36,392 nt of DNA from Caulobacteraceae bacterium (GTDB lineage: Bacteria > Pseudomonadota > Alphaproteobacteria > Caulobacterales > Caulobacteraceae). The notes beneath the pieces are model-generated. The model was not told the DNA's origin and did not search any database. It worked only from the letters and a program-made list of their open reading frames with translations. The DNA lies in the NCBI GenBank assembly GCA_025352085.1, contig JANXUA010000051.1:1-36392 (forward strand). Direction: 5' to 3'. The position numbers were made by a program, and so were the translations under genes. Below are positions 8,347 through 15,878 of this stretch, piece by piece (the first letter of the stretch is position 1; the number at the start of each line of letters is the position of its first letter).

Positions 8347-8413
8347 GTAATAACGCCGAGGCTGATAAAGGGTCGCCGCCTATGATCGGGCGGCGGGATA
8401 AACGCGCTATAAA
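8347..8413 (-). promoter_or_regulatory. putative kdp promoter with KdpE-box-like direct repeat
   Basis: The minus strand contains TTTATA-GCGCG-TTTATC (8413 down to 8397), two T/A-rich half sites five bases apart. This resembles the E. coli KdpE target, known as TTTATA-N5-TTTACA. A possible -10, TATTAC, lies at 8352-8347, with no good -35, as expected for an activator-dependent promoter. The element lies between the kinase stop codon and the 26-residue peptide. Identification is by resemblance only. Confidence 0.5.
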
Positions 8414-8417
8414 GGTT

Positions 8418-9590
8418 CTAAGCGTCCGCGAGCAAAGCCTGCACCCGCGCGACCAGGGCGTCCATGGCGAACGGCTTGGTGATCACTTCCGGGCCGTGCT
8501 TGAGCGTTGCGACGGCGGGATCATTGGCGTGGCCGGTCATCATGAGGATCTTCAGGCCCGGGCGCTGGGCGCGGGCGACCTCGATCATCTCCCGCCCGCC
8601 AAGACCGGGCAGCGCGATATCGCTCACCACCAGATCGATCGCGGCGGGGCCGATCAAGGCGGCCAATCCCTCCGGCCCGTCGGCAGCCTCCAACACCGTG
8701 TAGCCCAGGTCGCGCAGCACGTCGGCGATCAGGGAACGGACAACCATTTCGTCCTCGACCACCAGAATGGTTTCACCATGGGACGCGTAGATCGGCGCTG
8801 TCGCGGTCTGGACATCCGCCGCAGCGGCGGCGGCAGAGCAGCCGGGCAGATAAAGCCGGATGGTCGTTCCTTCGCCGGGCGCGCTCACGATCTGGGCCCA
8901 GCCGCCTGACTGGCGAACAAAGCGGTCGATCATCGAGAGACCCAAACCGGTGCCCTTGCCGGCCGGCTTGGTCGTGAAGAAGGCCGCGAACGCCCGCGCG
9001 CGCACCGCTTCGCTCATGCCCGGGCCCGTGTCGCTCACCGCGACACAAACGTAATCTCCGATGCCCCCTCCCCCCGCCGCGACCGCTTCGACGGCGCTCA
9101 GACGGGCCTGGCTCGTCGCGATGGTCAGCGTCCCGCCTGCCGCCATGGCGTCGCGGGCGTTAACCGCAAGGTTGAGCAGAGCGTTCTCGAGCGCATTGCG
9201 GTCGCACAGAACACCTTGCAGACCGTCGGCCAGGTTCAACTCGACCGCGATGGTCTCGCCGACCGCGCCGCGCAACAGGGGCGCCAAAAGGGTTACGATA
9301 GCCGTGACATCCACCGGTGCGGCGTCCGAAGGCTCCCGGTGAACAAACCCCAACAACCTGTGGGTCGAGTCCGCCGCGCTCTGCACCGCCGCCGCCGTCC
9401 GCTCGATCAGCTGCTCGGCGTCGGCGGTTCGACCCTGGGCGACATGGCCGCGCAGGGTGGCAAGCGAACCGATAATGCCCTGAAACAAGTTGTTGAAATC
9501 ATGTACGATCTCGGCGGTTCGGCGGCCGAGCGCAGCCAGCTCGCGCGCATGGCGCGCGGCCTCTTCGATATCGTCAGGCGGATGGGGCAC
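8418..9590 (-). CDS. hybrid histidine kinase with C-terminal receiver, no recognised sensor domain
   Basis: A soluble two-component kinase. I favour GTG 9590 (preceded by AAAGGCGG, 390 residues) over ATG 9626 (402 residues), which would overlap the previous gene further. Numbering from ATG 9626: H-box EIVHDFNNLFQG with phospho-accepting H42; N-box ENALLNLAVNARDAM (147-161); DTGPG (199-203); GKGTGLGLS (223-231). An Ala-rich linker (264-270) leads to a receiver with E291/D292, phosphoacceptor D336, T364 and K384. There is no transmembrane segment or recognisable PAS/GAF domain, so the signal is unknown. It lies immediately upstream of the kdp remnant on the same strand, which has lost its own KdpD kinase. 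Confidence 0.87.
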   Translation of the reverse strand: MPHPPDDIEEAARHARELAALGRRTAEIVHDFNNLFQGIIGSLATLRGHVAQGRTADAEQLIERTAAAVQSAADSTHRLLGFVHREPSDAAPVDVTAIVTLLAPLLRGAVGETIAVELNLADGLQGVLCDRNALENALLNLAVNARDAMAAGGTLTIATSQARLSAVEAVAAGGGGIGDYVCVAVSDTGPGMSEAVRARAFAAFFTTKPAGKGTGLGLSMIDRFVRQSGGWAQIVSAPGEGTTIRLYLPGCSAAAAAADVQTATAPIYASHGETILVVEDEMVVRSLIADVLRDLGYTVLEAADGPEGLAALIGPAAIDLVVSDIALPGLGGREMIEVARAQRPGLKILMMTGHANDPAVATLKHGPEVITKPFAMDALVARVQALLADA

Positions 9591-10296
9591 TGGTCCGCCT
9601 TTGCGCGTTTGATCTACGGGTCTCATGGTGTAGTTCGCCCTGGCTGAGGATCAGGCTTCGCACGTCGTGAAGGCTGGGAGCAATGGCGACGCACAGGCCG
9701 CGCATCTCGTCCGTGGCCTCCAGTAGGTCGGGAACCATGATGGTCATCATGCCGGCGGCGTGGGCTGCGCGCACCCCGTTGTGGGAATCTTCCAGGGCCA
9801 GACAGACTGAAGGCGAGATGCCCAGTCGCTCGGCGGCGACCAGAAACGGGTCAGGATTGGGCTTTCCGTGCGCATAGTCGCCGTGGGCGACCACGGTCTG
9901 GAACCTCTCGAGCAGTCCATCGCGGCGAAGCTGACGCTCGACATTGTGGTGGCCGGACGATGTGGCCACCGCGCGCGGCAGACCCAGCGCGTCGAGCAGG
10001 TCCAGAAGCTCGACGACGCCCGCCTTGACGGCGACACCCTCGTCGATGCGCGCGTGGGCGGCCGCCCACACGTCGGTGTTCCACCCGTCATAGTCAAAGG
10101 TATCGCCAAAATGGGCCAGAGCGACAAGCTGGCTTGCGGCGCCGGGAAGCCCGACCATGCGCAGGAAGACCTCGTCCGGCAGGGTCAATCCCCGCCGTTG
10201 CGTGACTTCGCGCATGACTTCGCGGACCATGACTTCGGAATCGACCAGCAGGCCGTCCATGTCGAACACCACCGCCTCGATCGCGCGCGGCAGCAT
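9574..10296 (-). CDS. HAD-family phosphatase / beta-phosphoglucomutase-like
   Basis: A 240-residue HAD hydrolase. The nucleophile motif is FDMDGLLVDSE with D12 and acid/base D14; the second motif is ATSSGH; the third and fourth are visible as HGKPNPDPF and LALEDSHNGVRAAHAAGM. The helical cap between motifs one and two is typical of the subfamily I phosphatases and phosphomutases that act on small phosphosugars. Substrate cannot be read from the sequence. The start overlaps the serB stop by one base (TGATG), so it is translationally coupled. The C-terminal 30 residues are polar and overlap the start of the downstream kinase gene. Confidence 0.88.
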   Translation of the reverse strand: MLPRAIEAVVFDMDGLLVDSEVMVREVMREVTQRRGLTLPDEVFLRMVGLPGAASQLVALAHFGDTFDYDGWNTDVWAAAHARIDEGVAVKAGVVELLDLLDALGLPRAVATSSGHHNVERQLRRDGLLERFQTVVAHGDYAHGKPNPDPFLVAAERLGISPSVCLALEDSHNGVRAAHAAGMMTIMVPDLLEATDEMRGLCVAIAPSLHDVRSLILSQGELHHETRRSNAQRRTSAPSA

Positions 10297-11186
10297 CAGC
10301 GCCGAAACTCGTCGGCGCCGTAGCCCTGAAAATACAAGAGGGTGGTCAAGTCTGTGTGGTCGACCCTGGCGTCGGCGCGCGCGGCGACGATCGGCTTGGC
10401 GCGATAGGCGACGCCAAGTCCCGCAGACTCGATCATGGATAGATCATTGGCCCCGTCGCCCACCGCCAGGGCTTGATCAAGATCGATTCTCAGGGCTGCG
10501 GCCTCCTCGCACAGAGCCGCGAGTTTGGCTTCGCGCCCCAGGATCGGCCGCGCCACCTCGCCGGTCAGCCGCGCGCCGTCGTCGATCAGGCGGTTGGCGC
10601 GATGCGCGTCGAAGCCCGCCGCTTCGGCGACACGACTGGTAAAGAACTCGAAGCCGCCAGACACCAGGGCGCAACGCGCGCCGTGGGCCCGCATGGTCCG
10701 CGCCAGGATCGCGGCGCCGGGATTGAGCCGAACCCGCTCGTCAAAGGTCCGTTGCAGGGCGCTCAAGTCCAGACCGGTCAATTGCCGCACCCGCTCGATC
10801 AGCGCCGCCTCGAATGGGATTTCACCGGCCATGGCCCGTTCGGTGATGGCGGCAATCTGCGCCTTCAGACCGGCGAAATCGGCCAGTTCGTCGAGGCATT
10901 CACAGCCGATGATGGTCGAATCCATGTCGGCGATCAGTAGGCGTTTCCTACGACCCGCCGCCGGTTGCACGCAAAAATCGACCGATTTGCGCTCCAGCGC
11001 CCGCGCCACATGCGCCTTCAGGGCCGTCGGTTCGGCGACCTCGAACGTCAGATCGACCGCGCCGTCGCCCAAGACGCGGGTGTCGGCCACCGTTAGGCCG
11101 GCAAGCACCGCAGCCTCCAACGCGTCGGGCAGCACCGCCTGCAGGGCGTCAAGGTCGGCGGCGACAAGGGTGAGGGCAACTTGCAT
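10296..11186 (-). CDS. serB: phosphoserine phosphatase SerB
   Basis: Last step of serine biosynthesis, hydrolysing O-phosphoserine in the cytoplasm. The 296-residue protein has an N-terminal ACT-like region (about 1-75) and a C-terminal HAD domain. The catalytic loop is ADMDSTIIGCECLDE with nucleophile D87 and D89. S176-G-G is the second motif, and GDGANDLSMI (243-252) the metal-binding one. Length and domain layout match bacterial SerB with the N-terminal extension. It appears to be first in a chain with the HAD phosphatase and the histidine kinase. Its upstream region also holds two palindromic repeats. Confidence 0.96.
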   Translation of the reverse strand: MQVALTLVAADLDALQAVLPDALEAAVLAGLTVADTRVLGDGAVDLTFEVAEPTALKAHVARALERKSVDFCVQPAAGRRKRLLIADMDSTIIGCECLDELADFAGLKAQIAAITERAMAGEIPFEAALIERVRQLTGLDLSALQRTFDERVRLNPGAAILARTMRAHGARCALVSGGFEFFTSRVAEAAGFDAHRANRLIDDGARLTGEVARPILGREAKLAALCEEAAALRIDLDQALAVGDGANDLSMIESAGLGVAYRAKPIVAARADARVDHTDLTTLLYFQGYGADEFRR

Positions 11187-11300
11187 GGTGAAGGGCAGCC
11201 CTTGGCCGATTGGCGCGCGGATCGCAAGGGGCGACCGCCTCGGGCTTGCACCCGATCAGCGAGGCGGGCATGAGTGCGGAGGGGGCGGCGGTTGGATCGC

Positions 11301-11350
11301 CTAGAGCAAACCCCGTTCAGATGTTTTGGTCTGAACGGCGTTTGCTCTAG
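11301..11350. repeat. near-perfect palindrome, repeat 1 of an adjacent pair
   Basis: Arms 11301-11321 and 11330-11350 are reverse complements over 21 bp with a single mismatch (11312 against 11339), around an 8-base loop TGTTTTGG. The ends read CTAGAGCAAA and TTTGCTCTAG. This looks like a dispersed REP/MITE-like palindrome of the kind found between genes in alphaproteobacteria. No T-run follows on either side, so it is not an ordinary intrinsic terminator. Confidence 0.8.
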
Positions 11351-11362
11351 ATTCAAAAGTGA

Positions 11363-11412
11363 AGAGCCTGATTCAACGTTTGCATCTGTTCCGTGCAAAC
11401 GCATCAGGCTCT
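11363..11412. repeat. imperfect palindrome, repeat 2 of the pair
   Basis: Outer arms AGAGCCTGAT (11363-11372) and ATCAGGCTCT (11403-11412) enclose inner arms CGTTTGCA (11377-11384) and TGCAAACG (11394-11401), with a 9-base loop and a small asymmetric bulge. It begins 12 bp after repeat 1 and ends right at the GAGGAGG ribosome-binding site of the amidohydrolase gene, so the folded RNA could influence its translation. Confidence 0.75.
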
Positions 11413-11424
11413 GAGGAGGAAACC

Positions 11425-12477
11425 ATGGCGCTGCGGACTTACCGCGAGGCGATCCTCGAGCCGGATTTGCCGATCATCGATCCGCACCATCATTTGTGGG
11501 ATCGCCGCGCGATCATTGCGCCCTCTGCTGAACCGCCAAGACACGCCTTTGCGCAAATCCTGCATAAAGTTCCGATTTACCTCCCCGACGAGCTGACCGC
11601 CGACCTGACCATTGGCCACGATGTGCTGACCACCGTCTATATGGAATGCGGGTCAATGTACCGCGCGGACGGGCCCGAAGCCCTAAAGCCGGTCGGTGAA
11701 ACCGAATTCGTCGCGGCCGCCGCCGCTAAAAGCATCGCCCATCCAGGTGGCAAGGCGCGGATCTGCGCCGGCATTGTCGGCCACGCGAACCTGATGCTGG
11801 GCGGCGGCGCGGCCGAGGTGCTGGAGGCCCATCTCGCCGCCGGCGACGGACGGTTTCGCGGCATCCGCCATTCGGCGTCCTATGACGCCGATCCGAATGT
11901 GCTGGGCATGTTGGTGCGTCACGGCCCCGGTGTTTATCTGGACGCGGCTTTTCGCGAAGGCTTCGCCAGGCTGGCTCCCATGAACCTCTCCTTCGACGCC
12001 TGGGTGCTGGAGCCGCAACTACCCGATCTCATTGACCTGGCGCGCGCGTTTCCCGATACGACCATCGTGCTCGACCATGTGGGCACGCCTCTGGGGATCG
12101 GCGCCTACGCCGGACGGCGCGAGGAGCGATTTGGCGTCTGGCGCGACCATATTCGTCAGCTGGCGGCTCTACCGCGCGTCAACGTCAAGCTCGGCGGCCT
12201 GGCCATGCCGTTTGCCGGTTTCCCCTCATTCTTCAGCGAGCCGCCGGCGACCTCCACGCAACTCGCAGCCGAGTGGAAACCCTATATCGAGACCTGCATC
12301 GACGCCTTTGGGCCCAAGCGCTGCATGTTCGAGAGCAATTTCCCGGTCGATATCGGCAGCTGCGACTACGACGTGCTGTGGAATGCGTTCAAAGTGCTCG
12401 CCGCGGGCTATTCGGCGGATGAGAAAACGACCCTGTTCAGCGACACCGCGCGGCGGGTCTATCGTTTGGATGCGTGA
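11425..12477 (+). CDS. amidohydrolase family 2 metal-dependent hydrolase
   Basis: ATG 11425 follows a textbook GAGGAGG, giving 350 residues; a GTG at 11359 in the same frame would read through the palindrome and is rejected. The N-terminal IIDPHHHLWDRR (residues 17-28) holds the metal-binding His cluster of the amidohydrolase TIM barrel. Later motifs include LDHVG and FESNFPVD near the C-terminus, typical of the 2-pyrone-4,6-dicarboxylate lactonase / fuconolactonase-like group. Exact substrate is unknown. It is 34 bp upstream of an acyl-CoA synthetase on the same strand, suggesting a shared catabolic step in which a ring or lactone is opened and the acid activated with CoA; this is inference. 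Confidence 0.87.
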   Translation: MALRTYREAILEPDLPIIDPHHHLWDRRAIIAPSAEPPRHAFAQILHKVPIYLPDELTADLTIGHDVLTTVYMECGSMYRADGPEALKPVGETEFVAAAAAKSIAHPGGKARICAGIVGHANLMLGGGAAEVLEAHLAAGDGRFRGIRHSASYDADPNVLGMLVRHGPGVYLDAAFREGFARLAPMNLSFDAWVLEPQLPDLIDLARAFPDTTIVLDHVGTPLGIGAYAGRREERFGVWRDHIRQLAALPRVNVKLGGLAMPFAGFPSFFSEPPATSTQLAAEWKPYIETCIDAFGPKRCMFESNFPVDIGSCDYDVLWNAFKVLAAGYSADEKTTLFSDTARRVYRLDA

Positions 12478-12511
12478 CGTATTTTTGAGTTTTGAAAGCG
12501 GATGAAATCCC

Positions 12512-14212
12512 ATGCACTATGCTGAGTTGAAGACCGCCTGGGCCGAGTTGACCGCGCCGGGCGCGCCATTCGAGGTCGAGACCATCAACGTGCGGGGCGT
12601 GCCGTTGCGCGCCTACAAGGTTGCCCCGTCGAGTGGGCGCGAGCTGTGGCTGGCCACCACCGCGTTCGCGGAGCGCGAATACCTGATCTATCTGGGCGAG
12701 CGAATCACCTACGCCCAGGCTCACGCCCAGGTGAACGCAGTCGCCGCCTGGCTGACCGCGCGCGGCGTCGCGCCCGGTGACCGGGTGGCGATCGCGATGC
12801 GCAACTATCCCGAATGGATGCTGATCTACTGGGCCTGCCTGTGCCTGGGCGTCGCCGCGGTCGGCATGAACGCCTGGTGGGTCACCGAAGAGATCGAATA
12901 CGCGTTAAAAGACTCCGCGCCGAAGGTCGTGTTCGCCGACGCCGAGCGCCTGGCGCGCATTCTTGAACGCCCGGACATGGCGGCGGGCGCGACCCTGGTC
13001 GCCGTGCGCACCGACCCCGTGCCGGCCAATGTCGTCGACTGGTGCGCAGTTGTCGCGACGCCCGGCGCCATGCCGCAACGTTCGGTCGATCCCGACGCCG
13101 ACGCCTGCATCTTTTACACCTCGGGCACCACCGGATTTCCCAAGGGCGCCCAGCTGACCCACCGCGGCTGCATCAACAATCTGCTGAGCGTGGTGTTCGC
13201 CGGTCAGGTCGGGGCCCTCGCGACCGCGCGCGCCACCGGCGTCGCCACCGATCCCGATGCACCGACGCCGATCCCGGTGGTGCTGGCGACCACGCCGCTC
13301 TTTCATGTCACCGCCAATAACTGCGGCGCCTATGCAGCCACCGCCGGCGGCGGAAAGATCGTGTTGATGCACCGCTGGGACGCCAAGACCGCCCTCACCC
13401 TGATCGAGGCCGAAAAAGTGACCGCGATGAGCGGCGTGCCGGTGATGTCGCGCGAACTGATCAGCCATCCGGACTTCGCCAAGCACGACCTCTCCAGCCT
13501 GATGTCTCTCGGCGGCGGCGGGGCGCAATTGCCGCCCGATCTGGTCGCCAAGATCGATGCCGCCGTCGCCACCGCCCGGCCCAACACCGGCTATGGCATG
13601 ACCGAGACCTGCGGCATCATTACCGCCGTGGCCGCCGACTTCTTCGTCGACAAGCCCGACAGCGCCGGTCCGGCCATGCCGTGCTACGAAGCCAAATGCG
13701 TCGATGACGCAGGCCACGCCGTGCCGCTCGGCGAGGTCGGCGAGCTGTGGGTGCGCGGCGCCCAGGTGATCAAAGGCTATATCAACCGCCCCGACGCCAC
13801 CGCCGAGGCCATCACCGACGGTTGGCTGCACACCGGTGACATCGCCAGGATGGACCAGGATGGCTTTATCTTCATCGTCGATCGTAAGAAGGACATGGTC
13901 CTGCGCGGCGGGGAGAACGTCTATTGCGTTGAGGTCGAGGCCGGTCTCTACCGCCATCCCGCCGTCGCAGAAGCCTGCGTGTTCGGCGTTGCCGACGAGC
14001 GCCTCGGCGAGGAAGTCGCCGCCGCCGTGGTCCTGCGTCCCGGCGAAACCCTGACCGGGGAAGCGCTACGAACCCACTGCGCGCCAATCATGGCCAAGCA
14101 CAAGATCCCCCGCTACCTGTGGCTTCTCGACGAGCCCCTCCCGCGCAATGCCAGCGGAAAGTTCCTGAAACGGCAGGTGAAAGAAGCGCTGGCGACGGAG
14201 GATGCCGTCTAG
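12512..14212 (+). CDS. AMP-forming acyl-CoA synthetase
   Basis: A 566-residue class I adenylate-forming enzyme that activates a carboxylic acid with ATP and couples it to CoA. Signature motifs: P-loop YTSGTTGFPKG (202-212), adenylate-binding GYGMTETCG, hinge region HTGDIARMDQDGFIFIVDRKK, and the C-terminal catalytic lysine in NASGKFLKRQ. Substrate preference (fatty or aromatic acid) cannot be read here. No membrane anchor or signal is visible. It probably shares a transcript with the preceding amidohydrolase. The ArsR gene converges on it with 10 bp between stops, and both stop codons lie inside a small TAGGG/CCCTA inverted repeat. Confidence 0.92.
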   Translation: MHYAELKTAWAELTAPGAPFEVETINVRGVPLRAYKVAPSSGRELWLATTAFAEREYLIYLGERITYAQAHAQVNAVAAWLTARGVAPGDRVAIAMRNYPEWMLIYWACLCLGVAAVGMNAWWVTEEIEYALKDSAPKVVFADAERLARILERPDMAAGATLVAVRTDPVPANVVDWCAVVATPGAMPQRSVDPDADACIFYTSGTTGFPKGAQLTHRGCINNLLSVVFAGQVGALATARATGVATDPDAPTPIPVVLATTPLFHVTANNCGAYAATAGGGKIVLMHRWDAKTALTLIEAEKVTAMSGVPVMSRELISHPDFAKHDLSSLMSLGGGGAQLPPDLVAKIDAAVATARPNTGYGMTETCGIITAVAADFFVDKPDSAGPAMPCYEAKCVDDAGHAVPLGEVGELWVRGAQVIKGYINRPDATAEAITDGWLHTGDIARMDQDGFIFIVDRKKDMVLRGGENVYCVEVEAGLYRHPAVAEACVFGVADERLGEEVAAAVVLRPGETLTGEALRTHCAPIMAKHKIPRYLWLLDEPLPRNASGKFLKRQVKEALATEDAV

Positions 14213-14222
14213 GGTACGCGCC

Positions 14223-14906
14223 CTAACCCGCACTCAGCTCAAACGTCGCCGCGAACGCTTGCGCGCCGGCGGGGTTGAAAGTCACCACGCGCCCGGGTGC
14301 GCGCCGCGCCCAGCCCTTATCCACGATCAAGCCCAGCACGGCCGCGCCCAGGGCGCCGCCCAGATGGCTCTGCCGCTCGCTCCAGTCGAGGCAGGGCCGA
14401 CAGACCGGTCGGCAGCCTCGCTTCAGGGCGCCAAGGTCAATGCCGATCTTGCCCAGCGCGCATCGGCCGGTCTCGGTCAAGCCGGGCGACGCGGTGTCGC
14501 TCAACCAGCCGTGGTCGACCATGCTCTTCATCAGGGCCACGCCGCGCGCGCCGGCCAGATGGTCATACCAAACCCGCGCCTCGCGCAGGGCCGCATTGCG
14601 CGGGCCGGCGCGGACCCGCACCGCGCCGGTGCGCTGCGCCAGTCCCATCAGCACCTCCAGCGCCTGGGTGACATCGGGGCCGGACAGGCGAAAATAGCGG
14701 TGACGGCCCTGTTTCTCGCCCGTCAGCAGGCCGGCGCCGTCCAGCTTGGCCAAATGCCCGCTCGCCGTCGGCATGGCGACGCCGGCGGCCCCGGCCAATT
14801 CGCTGACCGTCAGCGCCCGCCCGTCCATCAGGGCGACCAGCATGTTGGCGCGCGCCGGATCGCCCAGCAGGGCGGCGACCCCGGCGATCACCGGTCCGTC
14901 TTTCAT
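14223..14906 (-). CDS. ArsR-family winged-helix transcriptional regulator
   Basis: A 227-residue regulator. The N-terminal winged helix covers about residues 5-85, with LLGDPARANMLVALMDGRAL, recognition-helix region GVAMPTASGHLAKL and wing GEKQGRHRYFRL, all characteristic of ArsR/SmtB proteins. The C-terminal half is longer than in classical 110-residue ArsR proteins and has a cysteine group (CRPVCRPCLDW), which could sense metal, thiol or redox state. It is divergent from the NIPSNAP gene, with an inverted repeat over its own start codon, so it most likely represses both genes. Confidence 0.88.
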   Translation of the reverse strand: MKDGPVIAGVAALLGDPARANMLVALMDGRALTVSELAGAAGVAMPTASGHLAKLDGAGLLTGEKQGRHRYFRLSGPDVTQALEVLMGLAQRTGAVRVRAGPRNAALREARVWYDHLAGARGVALMKSMVDHGWLSDTASPGLTETGRCALGKIGIDLGALKRGCRPVCRPCLDWSERQSHLGGALGAAVLGLIVDKGWARRAPGRVVTFNPAGAQAFAATFELSAG

Positions 14907-14928
14907 ACTTCAACCGTAACCGAAGTAT
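14905..14928. promoter_or_regulatory. probable ArsR operator, inverted repeat
   Basis: ATACTTC (14905-14911) and GAAGTAT (14922-14928) are perfect reverse complements separated by 10 bp. The site overlaps the arsR start codon and sits about 57 bp upstream of the NIPSNAP gene start. A two-fold symmetric site at this place is what a dimeric ArsR repressor would need. Confidence 0.65.
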
Positions 14929-14984
14929 CGTCGTCCCTCAACGGGCTACAGTCCACACTTCACAACTCTCTTAGGACCCCGGCC

Positions 14985-15326
14985 ATGATCACCTGTTTCA
15001 TCCGCTATGAAATCGACCCGTTCAAGGGCGCGCAATTCGAGCGCTACGCCCGTAGCTGGGGTCAGGCCATCTCGCGCTGCGGCGCCGACCTGATCGGCTA
15101 TTTCGCCCCGCATGAAGGCTCGGCCACCACCGCCTACGGCGTCTACAATATCGACAATCTGACCGCCTATGAGGCCTACCGCGCGCGCCTGCGCGAGGAC
15201 CCGCAGACCAAGGAGAACTTCGCCTTTTCGCAGGCCGAACGGTTCATCCTCACGGAAGATCGCATCTTTCTGCGTGAAGTTTCGGGACCGCACGCGGCGC
15301 TGGTTCGGGGTCCATCGGACGCGTGA
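14985..15326 (+). CDS. NIPSNAP family protein
   Basis: A 113-residue protein from ATG 14985. The sequence begins MITCFIRYEIDPFKGAQFE and includes GADLIGYFAPHEGS and AYRARLREDP, matching the NIPSNAP ferredoxin-like alpha/beta fold related to dimeric alpha-beta barrel proteins. Bacterial NIPSNAP proteins have no settled enzymatic role. No signal peptide is present, so it is cytoplasmic. It is divergent from and probably controlled by the adjacent ArsR regulator, an arrangement I recall as recurrent in alphaproteobacteria but could not verify here. Confidence 0.87.
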   Translation: MITCFIRYEIDPFKGAQFERYARSWGQAISRCGADLIGYFAPHEGSATTAYGVYNIDNLTAYEAYRARLREDPQTKENFAFSQAERFILTEDRIFLREVSGPHAALVRGPSDA

Positions 15327-15330
15327 ACGG

Positions 15331-15384
15331 AAAAAAGGGCCGGAACTGCCTTGCGTGAGCAAGCAATTCCGACCCTATTTTTTT
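15331..15384. terminator. bidirectional intrinsic terminator
   Basis: The stem AGGGCCGGAA (15336-15345) pairs with TTCCGACCCT (15367-15376), and an inner CTTGC/GCAAG stem closes a GTGA loop. On the plus strand an eight-T run follows; on the minus strand a six-T run follows. It therefore ends both the NIPSNAP transcript and the ribosomal/rplQ transcript. Confidence 0.9.
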
Positions 15385-15411
15385 TCCGCGGACGGGGTTC
15401 TGGAGCTTCGC

Positions 15412-15822
15412 CTATTCCGCGCCGGCGTGGACCACCGGGCCCGAGTCCAGGCCCTTGGCGGCGACGTCGCGGTCCACAAATTCGATTACTGCCATGGCGG
15501 CGTTGTCGCCGTGGCGGAAGCCGGCCTTGAGGACTCGGATATAGCCGCCCTGACGGGCCTTGTAGCGCGGGCCGAGGGTGGCGAAGAGCTTGCCGACCTG
15601 GGCGACGTCGCGGACCTGGGCGATGGCTTGGCGCCGGGCGTGCAGGTCGCCGCGCTTGGCCAGAGTGACCAGTTTCTCGACGATCGGGCGCAATTCCTTG
15701 GCCTTGGGCAGGGTGGTGACGATCTGCTCGTGCTTGATCAGGCTCGCCGACATATTGGCGAACATGGCCAGGCGGTGCGCGGAGGTCCGGCCCAACTTTC
15801 GTCTTGCATAGCCGTGTCGCAT
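15412..15822 (-). CDS. rplQ: 50S ribosomal protein L17
   Basis: A 136-residue large-subunit protein near the exit tunnel. The N-terminus [20 protein letters not shown] and the later [16 protein letters not shown] are invariant-style L17 signatures. It is the last gene of the alpha operon, 56 bp after rpoA, and is followed by the terminator at 15331-15384. The C-terminal tail after about residue 115 is acidic and typical of alphaproteobacterial L17. Confidence 0.97.
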   Translation of the reverse strand: MRHGYARRKLGRTSAHRLAMFANMSASLIKHEQIVTTLPKAKELRPIVEKLVTLAKRGDLHARRQAIAQVRDVAQVGKLFATLGPRYKARQGGYIRVLKAGFRHGDNAAMAVIEFVDRDVAAKGLDSGPVVHAGAE

Positions 15823-15878
15823 TTGGGTCTCTCCTTGACGGTGCGGGCCGTCTCGCGACGGGCCGTATAGCTCACTTC

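Noticed and set aside
11359-11424. Upstream GTG start extending the amidohydrolase by 22 codons
   Set aside because: The extension is the second palindrome, and a strong ribosome-binding site sits directly before ATG 11425.
12905-13957. 350-codon minus-strand frame inside the acyl-CoA synthetase gene
   Set aside because: The sense frame carries all adenylate-forming motifs; the antisense product is Gly/His-rich without motifs.
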